The position numbers and the translations under genes are program-made. Shown piece after piece: positions 1-6,130 of a DNA stretch of 16,111 nucleotides; the first letter of the stretch is position 1, and each line of letters opens with the position of its first letter. Under the pieces are notes generated by a model. The model was not told where the DNA came from and did not search any database. It saw nothing but the letters and a program-made list of their open reading frames with translations. The stretch lies in the NCBI GenBank assembly GCA_937934385.1, contig CALGZV010000244.1, positions 1 through 16,111 on the forward strand, given 5' to 3'. The DNA is from an uncultured Clostridia bacterium (GTDB taxonomy: Bacteria; Bacillota; Clostridia; Oscillospirales; CAG-272).

Positions 1-962
1 CCGCGGATATAAAGCATACCTTTTTCATTAATATCAGCTGCTGTGCCGTTTTCTTTTACTATCATTGTATCTACGGATCTCAAAGGAATACCGACGCAGT
101 CAGGATATGTTTTAAACAGTATCGGCGGCAGATAGCTGACTCTCGGACAAGCTTCAGTGAGACCGTAAACATGATAGATCTTTGCCTGCGGAAAGGTCTC
201 TGCAATACGATGTCCTACCTCTCTGCTCATACATTCTCCGCTGATAGCTATATGTCTGAGTGACCGCTCTGAATCATTTCTCATAAATCGGCTTATCAGA
301 CCGAGGAGTGTAGGCGTACCGCAGAAAACGGTAATACCGTATTTTCTGATTATTTCAGGTATTTTAGGGGGATTAAAAGGTTCCGAGTAAAAACGGATTT
401 TTGTTCCCCTAACAAGCGCCGTAAGAAATTCACCTGTAAGTACAGCACAGTGATAGAGCGGTCTTGAAATAAGGATAATATCCCGTTCCTCTATTGTAAA
501 ATATTCTGCAATATCCGAAACGTTAGTCAGAATATTATCTTCAGTCAACATAACACCTTTCGGATTTCCTGTTGTACCTGAGGTATACATTATCAGTGCC
601 GGATGTATATGAGGCTCTGAATATTGCGGATCAAAAAATTTTGCAACGGAAAGTTTTCCTGTATCATCTGTGATCAAGGCGTCGGGACTTACTTTATTGA
701 GAATTTTATTGTAATGGATTTGACCGTATCGTTTTGACAGCGGAACTGCCGTAATTCCTGCTGCAAAGCAAGCAAGAATGGCTTTTGCCGTCATAAGCTC
801 GGACTGACATAGGATAGCACAGCAGCTGATTTCAGATAATGTCTTTGCGAATGTCTCTGTTTCTTTGACAAGCTCCCCAAAGCTTATTTCATAGCTGTTT
901 TCGCATACCGTTTGGCATGAATGTTCAAGGAGCTTTTTTCGTAAATAATCCCACAATCTCAT
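1..962 (-). CDS. AMP-dependent adenylating ligase (acyl/amino-acid activating), partial
   Basis: Adenylate-forming (ANL) enzyme that should activate a carboxylic or amino acid with ATP and load it on a phosphopantetheine thiol, most likely that of the carrier protein two genes upstream. I translated 320 codons from the ATG at 962; the C-terminus lies beyond base 1. The P-loop YTSGTTGNPKG is at residues about 126-136 and the A5 motif YGLTEACPR at about 266-274. The usual small C-terminal domain with its catalytic lysine is not in the window. The start ATG overlaps the stop of the preceding gene (ATGA, 959-962), which implies translational coupling. The N-terminus begins directly in the adenylation fold with no condensation domain, so it is a stand-alone activating enzyme rather than a multimodular NRPS. 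Substrate cannot be read safely from the sequence. Confidence 0.9.
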   Translation of the reverse strand, partial: MRLWDYLRKKLLEHSCQTVCENSYEISFGELVKETETFAKTLSEISCCAILCQSELMTAKAILACFAAGITAVPLSKRYGQIHYNKILNKVSPDALITDDTGKLSVAKFFDPQYSEPHIHPALIMYTSGTTGNPKGVMLTEDNILTNVSDIAEYFTIEERDIILISRPLYHCAVLTGEFLTALVRGTKIRFYSEPFNPPKIPEIIRKYGITVFCGTPTLLGLISRFMRNDSERSLRHIAISGECMSREVGHRIAETFPQAKIYHVYGLTEACPRVSYLPPILFKTYPDCVGIPLRSVDTMIVKENGTAADINEKGMLYIR

Positions 963-1960
963 GTTTTCACCGCTTCTTCCGTTTTTTCAATAAATCTTAT
1001 GAGCAGTTTTTCTTCCGACTGTTTAATGGCAATCAGACGATCCCTCATCATGAAAAGAATTGAAAATCTTGGCTTTATAAGGTGAGAGGCGTACATCATT
1101 CTCAGAGTATCTGTTTCTTTTACAATATCGGAGTACTGTGAACTGATTTCGCGGTTCATATGCAGCTTGTCTTCTACAGCGAGAATCCGTTCTAACATGA
1201 CCTTTTTATGTTCCCAAAGCATCCGAAAAACTCTTTGGTCAGTTCGTTTGTAAGGAATGCTCTGATCTGCAAGCTTGTTTACATACATAGCGATGTAGTC
1301 ATGTACTGCCATTCCATATGCCGCTCCGTCACTGTATACCGGATATTTATCCAAAGATGAACTTATATACTCCTTCAGGCAAGTACAAATTTCAGAAGGA
1401 TTTATTTCAACAATATCCGGCTTTACCTTCATCCCGCATATACTTCCGTAATATCCTTCAGCAAAGCTGGCTTTTCGTCCTGCTTCAAGACATCCTTGCG
1501 GAGTCTGAAACGGTTTGTAGATCCATGAACTGTCGTATGCATAAACTGTATAAGTTCTGTTATTTTGATTATATCCGCATATCATACCGTCATGTATAAA
1601 ATGGTTTTCGTGATACCAGCTTTTTCCTTTAACGTAATAATCGTCGATTCCGTCAAATGCGACATAGTATCCGTTATCCAAAAAGCGGCGTATAATCCGA
1701 TGTACATCAGATCCGAGATACTGCATTTTTAACCAAATTTTTTCAATATAAGGATTCTCATCTGCAGCGGATTCATTGACCGAGATAAACGGAGATGTGC
1801 AGCCATACACGATTCGTCTTGAACATCTTAAGTTCATAACCCGGTTTAAATACCAGTTTTTTATACTCGGATTTTCTGTCAGCATTGCACAGCCGTTTCC
1901 CTGATAATGATAGGTACTGTAAAGTGGCTCTGAGAGCGGAAGTTCAACATGTTTATTCAT
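959..1960 (-). CDS. BtrH-like / peptidase-C39-like putative acyltransferase
   Basis: Protein of 333 residues from the ATG at 1960. A GTG at 1969 would add three residues, but the GGTG six bases before 1960 and the overlap with the carrier-protein stop favour 1960. The N-terminal half looks like the papain/C39-type fold seen in butirosin BtrH and in similar proteins of Firmicutes peptide clusters. It has WYLNRVMNLRC near residues 36-46, an RRFLDNGYYVAF strand-helix unit near 91-102, HFIHDGMICGYN near 120-131 and VYAYD near 139-143. These offer a candidate His (about 123) and Asp (about 143), with Cys24 or Cys46 as possible nucleophile. The C-terminal half is helical and charged and I recognise nothing in it. 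Butirosin BtrH moves an acyl group from an ACP to an amine. Sitting between an ACP gene and an acyl-activating ligase gene, this protein could do the same. The family call is from pattern memory, not a search. Confidence 0.55.
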   Translation of the reverse strand: MNKHVELPLSEPLYSTYHYQGNGCAMLTENPSIKNWYLNRVMNLRCSRRIVYGCTSPFISVNESAADENPYIEKIWLKMQYLGSDVHRIIRRFLDNGYYVAFDGIDDYYVKGKSWYHENHFIHDGMICGYNQNNRTYTVYAYDSSWIYKPFQTPQGCLEAGRKASFAEGYYGSICGMKVKPDIVEINPSEICTCLKEYISSSLDKYPVYSDGAAYGMAVHDYIAMYVNKLADQSIPYKRTDQRVFRMLWEHKKVMLERILAVEDKLHMNREISSQYSDIVKETDTLRMMYASHLIKPRFSILFMMRDRLIAIKQSEEKLLIRFIEKTEEAVKT

Positions 1961-2204
1961 TATTATCACCGATATATTTTTCTGCGAGTTTTACAACATC
2001 TGCTGCTGTTATAAGATCAAACGGATTCATGTCTGATTCATTAAGCTGAATGTTTAATGTGTCCTCTAATTCGACAAGCAGCGTTACCATTGCAAGGCTG
2101 TCAAGAAGAAGATCCTCTTGCAATCTGTCATTGTCATTCACCTCTTCTGTGCAACTGAGTTTTTTTAAAATAGCGTGTACATTTTCTTTTAAATTCATTT
2201 TCAT
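1953..2204 (-). CDS. Acyl/peptidyl carrier protein
   Basis: Small acidic carrier protein of 83 residues. The motif LDSLAMV places the phosphopantetheine-bearing serine at Ser36, followed by the helix-II sequence LLVELEDTLNIQL, which is typical of ACP/PCP four-helix bundles. It probably holds the acyl or aminoacyl group activated by the adjacent AMP-dependent ligase as a thioester for transfer by the BtrH-like protein. Its start ATG at 2204 overlaps the stop of the kinase gene (ATGA), and its own stop lies inside the first codons of the next gene, so the set is translationally coupled. It is unlikely to be the housekeeping fatty-acid ACP, because no fab or plsX genes are near. Confidence 0.9.
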   Translation of the reverse strand: MKMNLKENVHAILKKLSCTEEVNDNDRLQEDLLLDSLAMVTLLVELEDTLNIQLNESDMNPFDLITAADVVKLAEKYIGDNNE

Positions 2205-2833
2205 ATCACCCTTTCAACTGTTTGTTTTATATATGAATAACATTTATCTTCTGGTTCTTCGGTAGAAATCAATACGCCGCCGTTTGCCTTGCAGATTTTA
2301 ATGTATTCATCTCTGAGCTTATATTGCAGCTCCATATCAATGTACCGTTCTTTCTCAGCCGGCCGGCTTCGGACACGCTTTACTGCCGTTTCGACCGGTA
2401 CGTCAAAGAAGAAAGCAATATCCGGTCTCACAACAGATTCTGCAATTTCATAGATCCATCGGTCCTCTTTAAAGCCTCTGGCTCTGAGATTAGCCAGACA
2501 GGAATAAAAATATCGGTCGCTGATTACAATTGTACCGTTTTGCATTGCAGGTTCAAGCACTTTATTGGAGTGCTGAATACGGTCGCTTGCAGCAAGCAGC
2601 GACAGGCTTCGGTAATCATAGGCGTTGTGATCAGGGCAGTCCATATAAGTGCGGAAGATATCGGAATTGCGGACAGAATCGGTAGGCTGTTTTGTCAAAA
2701 GTAAATCTTTGTTTTGATTTTCAAGATCTGACGCAAGGCGGCGTAACATAGTTGTTTTTCCGCAGCCGTCAAGCCCGCAGAATGTGATCAGCAGACCTTT
2801 TGTTTCATTAGCCCGCATATTCAGTTTTTTCAT
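2201..2833 (-). CDS. Thymidylate-kinase-like P-loop nucleoside/sugar kinase
   Basis: Protein of 210 residues with the thymidylate-kinase-type NMP kinase fold. The P-loop GLDGCGKTT is at residues 20-28, the substrate/Mg motif SDRYFYS at 105-111, the strand PDIAFFFDVPVETA at about 137-150, and an arginine-rich lid at about 153-163. Where housekeeping Tmk usually has a TREPGGT-like segment, this protein reads TKQPTDS, so its phosphate acceptor may differ from dTMP. It is embedded in a regulator-NTase-kinase-ACP-transferase-ligase operon, sharing a 4-base ATGA overlap with the gene on each side. A GGAGG lies ten bases before the ATG at 2833, inside the end of the upstream gene. I infer a pathway-specific kinase, perhaps making a phosphorylated acceptor for the nucleotidyltransferase. 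It could still be a duplicated tmk. Confidence 0.8.
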   Translation of the reverse strand: MKKLNMRANETKGLLITFCGLDGCGKTTMLRRLASDLENQNKDLLLTKQPTDSVRNSDIFRTYMDCPDHNAYDYRSLSLLAASDRIQHSNKVLEPAMQNGTIVISDRYFYSCLANLRARGFKEDRWIYEIAESVVRPDIAFFFDVPVETAVKRVRSRPAEKERYIDMELQYKLRDEYIKICKANGGVLISTEEPEDKCYSYIKQTVERVI

Positions 2834-3894
2834 GTTCCGTTGACCTCCTTCAAATCGGATGTGCGGTCCTTCATAAAGAAACGTTCAGCTATATCTTTGG
2901 TGTTGTAAAGATAAACTTTTTTCTCTGGCGGAGCTACAACACGGTGAAGAAAATTCAAATCATCACGCAGTACATCTGATGCCGCTTTTACAGCGTAATC
3001 GCTTTTCATATCAAACAATTCTGCAGTTTGAAGAATGGCAAACGCACAAACTCTGTCAAGGCCGAATGATTTCGCTCGCTCAAACGCATCATATATATTT
3101 TTTTCACACATTTCACCGAGCAGCATATAGATGTCGGCATACTTGTACAGAGTCATATCACGCTTCATTTTTATCCACGGCAGTGTAGTTGCTTCTTTAT
3201 GCAGATGACAGCAGAGATGGATAAAGAAATCACTTCTGTTCAGGGCAGACATATTTCCGATTACGATATTGTTACTGAGCATGTTATTCAAAATATTTGT
3301 ATCTCCGTTTTTGTAGTCAAGTGAAAAATTAATGTCTACCTCAAGATAATCCATATACGGAAGACCGGTTTCAAAGATATACGGGACTGTTTCACCTCTG
3401 AGCATTTTTGACTCGATAATTTCTTTTCTGCTTGCCGGTATAAATTCGTTGTTTCGGATATAACCCTGACGAAAGCCCGCCTTTGCCAAAGTTTCTCCGA
3501 TAAGGGTGACATCCTGAGGACGGACTAACAAATCGATATCATTTGAAGTCCGGTATCCTTCAGGATATGCTTTGCATAAGACAGCTCCTTTGAGCATTGC
3601 ATATTTGTCTTTATTCTCTTTCAGTACATCGGACAGAAAATTCACACATTGAAAAAAAGCTTTATTTTTCCGGACGTTTTGTTCGTGTGCTGATTTCAGC
3701 GAATTGCGGAATTCTCTGTTTATCATGTTAAGGCATTCGTTTTTTTTCAGTACTCCGTAAGCTATTGCCTGCATTCTGTTGAAAAATAAATATCCAAGTA
3801 CCTCCGGGGAGGCAAATGCCAACAGCTCTTTGTCAAACTTGTCCGACAGAAAGCTGCAAAGTTGTTTGATTAAATGCTTTTCTTCGTTTCTCAT
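2830..3894 (-). CDS. Nucleotidyltransferase-fold protein (NTP_transf_5-like)
   Basis: Protein of 354 residues. The segment LKGAVLCKAYPEGYRTSNDI followed by DLLV (residues 101-124) matches the LKG...Yp..R...DiDlLV signature of the uncharacterised nucleotidyltransferase family I know as NTP_transf_5 (PF14907). Asp119 and Asp121 are the likely metal ligands, and LEVDIN near residue 187 may supply the third acidic residue. A helical N-terminal region precedes the catalytic part and a helical region with HLCCHLHKE follows it. Members of this family occur in peptide natural-product clusters; their reactions are mostly unknown. The ATG at 3894 is four bases after the regulator stop, with AAAAAGGAG as ribosome binding site inside the regulator's last codons. 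I infer NMP transfer to a small molecule, carrier or peptide, but the substrate is not visible. Confidence 0.75.
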   Translation of the reverse strand: MRNEEKHLIKQLCSFLSDKFDKELLAFASPEVLGYLFFNRMQAIAYGVLKKNECLNMINREFRNSLKSAHEQNVRKNKAFFQCVNFLSDVLKENKDKYAMLKGAVLCKAYPEGYRTSNDIDLLVRPQDVTLIGETLAKAGFRQGYIRNNEFIPASRKEIIESKMLRGETVPYIFETGLPYMDYLEVDINFSLDYKNGDTNILNNMLSNNIVIGNMSALNRSDFFIHLCCHLHKEATTLPWIKMKRDMTLYKYADIYMLLGEMCEKNIYDAFERAKSFGLDRVCAFAILQTAELFDMKSDYAVKAASDVLRDDLNFLHRVVAPPEKKVYLYNTKDIAERFFMKDRTSDLKEVNGT

Positions 3895-3898
3895 ATTT

Positions 3899-4264
3899 TC
3901 AATACTCCTTTTTTAATGTTGGTTTAGTATAGGAGGAAATGATAAAATGAAGTATCTCCTTTTCATCATTGTTGAGAATACATGGTGCTTGCTTGTCTGC
4001 AAGATCGGATATTTTATGAAGTACCTTCAACTCTTCATCTGCCATATACATCTTGTCCATTGAAAAGCTTTCTTCTACATATACACCTCCGCCGTATCTT
4101 CCCGGTTGCGTATAGATAGGTTCTTTCAGACTCAGAATTTCAATATCTCTTCTGACAGTCCGCTCGGAAACGCCAAGCTCATATGCCAGATTATGTATTG
4201 TTTCACTTCTGCGCCGGCACAGTATTTTCATAACTTCGGCTCTTCGCTCGGCTGTTCCTTGCAT
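3899..4264 (-). CDS. Short DeoR/HTH_11-type transcriptional regulator
   Basis: DNA-binding protein of 121 residues. Residues about 7-46 form a DeoR/HTH_11 winged helix-turn-helix, with recognition helix region GVSERTVRRDIEIL followed by the wing GRYGGGVYV. The C-terminus of about 60 residues is helical and too short for a DeoR sugar-phosphate sensor or a WYL domain, so the effector is unknown. It is the first gene of the six-gene minus-strand operon, with GGAGGTGA before the ATG at 4264. A perfect 11-base-arm palindrome starts about 33 bases upstream of the ATG and is the obvious candidate site for autoregulation. Repressor or activator action cannot be told apart from the sequence. Confidence 0.8.
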   Translation of the reverse strand: MQGTAERRAEVMKILCRRRSETIHNLAYELGVSERTVRRDIEILSLKEPIYTQPGRYGGGVYVEESFSMDKMYMADEELKVLHKISDLADKQAPCILNNDEKEILHFIISSYTKPTLKKEY

Positions 4265-4296
4265 TCTCTCACCTCCGTATTTGATATATTAAACGT

Positions 4297-4323
4297 TAAA
4301 CCGGACATCTATTGTCCGGTTTA
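4297..4323. promoter_or_regulatory. Perfect inverted repeat, probable operator of the DeoR-type regulator
   Basis: The arms TAAACCGGACA (4297-4307) and TGTCCGGTTTA (4313-4323) are perfect reverse complements around the 5-base centre tctat. On the minus strand the repeat lies just upstream of a TAATAT -10-like hexamer (4291-4286) and of the regulator's ribosome binding site, but I see no convincing -35. No T-run follows on either strand, which argues against a terminator. An 11-base-arm dyad is the right size for a dimeric winged-helix protein. The link to this regulator is inferred from position. Confidence 0.65.
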
Positions 4324-4337
4324 GAAACAATTTTACT

Positions 4338-4421
4338 GTTAAAAATAAAAAAACAGACCCGGCAATCCAAATTGAGTATCTGACTCAATTTAGGTTGCCA
4401 GGTCCATCTTGATTTTTTAAC
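4338..4421 (-). terminator. Long hairpin terminator after the Com-like gene, possibly bidirectional
   Basis: The core hairpin 4356-4404 pairs GACC with GGTC, GGCAA with TTGCC, and AAATTGAGT with ACTCAATTT around a 5-base loop, with few mismatches. On the minus strand it is followed by a run of seven T, an A and five more T (from 4353 down to 4341), a strong rho-independent signal for the gene ending at 4451. On the plus strand six T follow at 4413-4418. Outer flanks GTTAAAAA (4338-4345) and TTTTTTAAC (4413-4421) are also complementary, lengthening the dyad. Confidence 0.8.
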
Positions 4422-4450
4422 AAGTCCGACATTTCTCTTCGGCAGAAATA

Positions 4451-4663
4451 TTAAATTATTTTATTGTCAGGTGTACGGCTGCTTATGCTACTGTCTTTTG
4501 TGTGTTTCGCAATATGTACCTGATATCCGCACTCATGAAAGGTGATTTTTAAATATTCCTTGCATTTCGGACAGCCGACCTCAATATATGAGTCAGGCGT
4601 GCCTTTAAAAAGTGTTCTTCCGCAGATCGGACAGCTCGATATAAATGTTTGTTTTTCCGTCAT
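4451..4663 (-). CDS. Small Com-like zinc-ribbon protein
   Basis: Protein of 70 residues with two CxxC knuckles (Cys11/Cys14 and Cys31/Cys34) separated by a linker of the form RTLFKGTPDSYIEVG. This arrangement, CPICGRTLFKG...IEVGCPKCK, resembles the phage Mu Com family of small zinc-finger regulators that act on mRNA, common in prophages and their remnants. The ATG at 4663 has AGGGG about eight bases upstream. The gene is divergent from the XRE repressor and shares its intergenic control region, supporting a mobile-element origin. Whether it binds RNA, DNA or protein is not shown. The C-terminal 20 residues look disordered. Confidence 0.65.
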   Translation of the reverse strand: MTEKQTFISSCPICGRTLFKGTPDSYIEVGCPKCKEYLKITFHECGYQVHIAKHTKDSSISSRTPDNKII

Positions 4664-4733
4664 TGATTACCCCTGCTTTCTTTTGTTTATATTTCGCTTA
4701 TATATAAAAATACAGCAAATTTTTTAGTTTCTA

Positions 4734-4762
4734 TTGACAGAAGTTTTTTTCTTTGGTATAAT
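4734..4762 (+). promoter_or_regulatory. Consensus SigA promoter of the XRE repressor gene
   Basis: TTGACA at 4734-4739 and TATAAT at 4757-4762 are separated by exactly 17 bases, a full match to the housekeeping sigma consensus. The start of transcription would fall near 4769, about 90 bases before the ATG at 4859. Such a strong promoter in front of a repressor gene normally implies autorepression, which the flanking repeats would allow. Confidence 0.85.
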
Positions 4763-4832
4763 TTAATCGGAAGTTATTTGCAGATTAAGTATACAACATT
4801 TTAAGAAGTTTGTCAATGCTTAATCGGAAGTT
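4763..4832 (+). repeat. Direct repeats, candidate operators of the XRE repressor
   Basis: The 13-base sequence TTAATCGGAAGTT occurs at 4763-4775, just after the -10 box, and again at 4820-4832 in the leader, 57 bases apart. The inner hexamer GAAGTT also occurs at 4740-4745, directly after the -35 box, and at 4805-4810. Four copies on one strand around a repressor promoter suggest binding sites for the encoded HTH protein or for the divergent regulator. Binding is inferred. Confidence 0.6.
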
Positions 4833-4858
4833 TTGCGAAAAAATATGAGGTACTATTT

Positions 4859-5308
4859 ATGACTTTCGGTGAAAAGTTGAAAAATGCCCGTTTAACACTG
4901 AATCTTTCCCAGAGTGAGCTTGCAGAAAAAACGGGAATATCTGAACGGTCTCTCTACACCTATGAGCAAATCGGTACAATGCCGCGAAGCGGTAATATAC
5001 AGAAAATAGCTGAGGCGCTGAATGTTTCAGTCGGATATTTGCTTGATGAAGAAGAAACCGATACAAAAAAAGATATTGATAAGGAGCTGTTTCTTGCCAA
5101 TGTAAAAAACAAATACGGATATAAAGGGGTAAGGGAAGCCGCAGATGTTTTAAGCCGCGCAGGAGCTTTGTTTGCAGGGGGAGAGCTTGACGACAAGGCC
5201 AAAGATATTTTTTTCAGGTCACTTATGGAAGTATATCTTGAATCTAAAGAAGAGGCGCGTACAAAATTTGCTCCTAAACGTGCCCGTAAAAAGAAAAACA
5301 AAGAGTAA
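4859..5308 (+). CDS. XRE-family repressor (ImmR-type)
   Basis: DNA-binding protein of 149 residues. The N-terminal Cro/C1-type HTH spans residues about 5-60 (EKLKNARLTLNLSQSELAEK, GISERSLYTYEQ, ALNVSVGYLL). A helical segment (residues about 70-130) and a very basic tail ending in KRARKKKNKE follow. The ATG at 4859 has GAGG eight bases before it. It is followed 64 bases later by an ImmA/IrrE-type protease gene. In Bacillus ICEBs1 and related elements such a protease cleaves the repressor to induce the element, so this pair is probably a repressor/antirepressor switch. It probably represses its own consensus promoter. No genes for excision or transfer are nearby, so its present target may be only itself or the divergent gene. 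Confidence 0.85.
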   Translation: MTFGEKLKNARLTLNLSQSELAEKTGISERSLYTYEQIGTMPRSGNIQKIAEALNVSVGYLLDEEETDTKKDIDKELFLANVKNKYGYKGVREAADVLSRAGALFAGGELDDKAKDIFFRSLMEVYLESKEEARTKFAPKRARKKKNKE

Positions 5309-5372
5309 AGATTTTAATTTGTTCAATTATCATACGCTATTCTGAATCTATATTTTATTAAAGGTGCTTATA

Positions 5373-5915
5373 TTGACTATATATACTGATACTATTTCTG
5401 AAAAAACCGATGCACTGATCCGAAAGTATGATACCAGGGATCCTTTTGAACTTTGTGAAGATCTGAATATAAGAGTTCGTTACAAGGATTTAGGAATTGC
5501 AATAAAGGCTTATTATTTCTATCATTCGAGAATTAAAAATATTGTATTAAATTCTCGTGTAGGAGATATTGTGCAAAAAATCTTATGCGCTCATGAATTA
5601 GGACATGCTTTGCTTCACGGAGAGCTTGCCGCTATGCGCGGATTTCAGGAACTGGAAATGTTTGATATAACTTCACGTACTGAATACGAAGCAAATTTAT
5701 TCGCGGCTGAACTTTTAATAGATGACAGTAAACTTTTTGAACTGTTAAATGATAATGGAAAGTCTTTTTTCGACGTTGCAAAAGTACTGTATGTTCCTGT
5801 TGAACTTCTGGATTTTAAGTTCCGCATACTGAAAAATAAGGGTTACCGTCTGGAAGCGCCTTACATAGCGGAATCTGATTTTATGAAAAGAGATATTCCC
5901 GGTTGTTTTGATTAA
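5373..5915 (+). CDS. ImmA/IrrE-family metallo-endopeptidase
   Basis: Zinc protease of 180 residues with the active-site motif HELGH (residues 74-78, in CAHELGHALLHG) and a downstream EYEANLFAAEL segment (about 104-114) whose glutamate is the probable third zinc ligand. This is the ImmA/IrrE pattern. I chose a TTG start at 5373 because AAAGGTG (5360-5366) lies six bases before it. The in-frame GTG at 5364 is part of that Shine-Dalgarno and has none of its own. Downstream of the XRE repressor gene, the product probably cleaves that repressor under stress. The C-terminal 50 residues, after the catalytic domain, are of unknown function. Confidence 0.85.
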   Translation: MTIYTDTISEKTDALIRKYDTRDPFELCEDLNIRVRYKDLGIAIKAYYFYHSRIKNIVLNSRVGDIVQKILCAHELGHALLHGELAAMRGFQELEMFDITSRTEYEANLFAAELLIDDSKLFELLNDNGKSFFDVAKVLYVPVELLDFKFRILKNKGYRLEAPYIAESDFMKRDIPGCFD

Positions 5916-5934
5916 AATTTTGGGGGGTTATTAC

Positions 5935-5985
5935 ATGTTTAAAATTTATTCAGAGATTTCAGAATTTCAATGTATTTATGATTAA
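5935..5985 (+). CDS. Possible 16-residue peptide or 5' stub of a lost gene
   Basis: An ATG at 5935 follows a run of six G seven bases upstream, an adequate ribosome binding site, 19 bases after the protease stop. It codes for MFKIYSEISEFQCIYD and then meets TAA. It is too short to assign. It may be a small third product of the operon, or the start of a gene truncated when the rest of a mobile element was lost. It may also be chance. Confidence 0.25.
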   Translation: MFKIYSEISEFQCIYD

Positions 5986-6040
5986 AATATACATATTAAT
6001 TACGGATGTATACTAATGAAGTAATCTTTTGTATCCGGCT

Positions 6041-6105
6041 AAATTATAATATAGAAAAAGCAGATACATGCCATTTTTCATGTATCTGCTTTGCTATTAT
6101 AATTT
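6041..6105 (-). terminator. Hairpin terminator between convergent genes
   Basis: The perfect 14-base stem AAAGCAGATACATG (6057-6070) pairs with CATGTATCTGCTTT (6079-6092) around an 8-base loop. On the minus strand the stem runs into five T, then CTATATT, a good terminator for the LCP gene ending at 6131. The outer arms AAATTATAATA (6041-6051) and TATTATAATTT (6095-6105) are also complementary, so the dyad could also stop transcription coming from the protease gene. Confidence 0.8.
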
Positions 6106-6130
6106 GATTAATTTAACAGTTAACTTATTT

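Noticed and set aside
2050..2704. Plus-strand open frames opposite the kinase and carrier genes
   Set aside because: They are antisense shadows without ribosome binding sites or recognisable domains, while the minus-strand proteins have clear motifs.
4451..5985. A complete prophage or integrative element
   Set aside because: Only the control genes are present; no integrase, structural, relaxase or attachment sequences were seen in the window.
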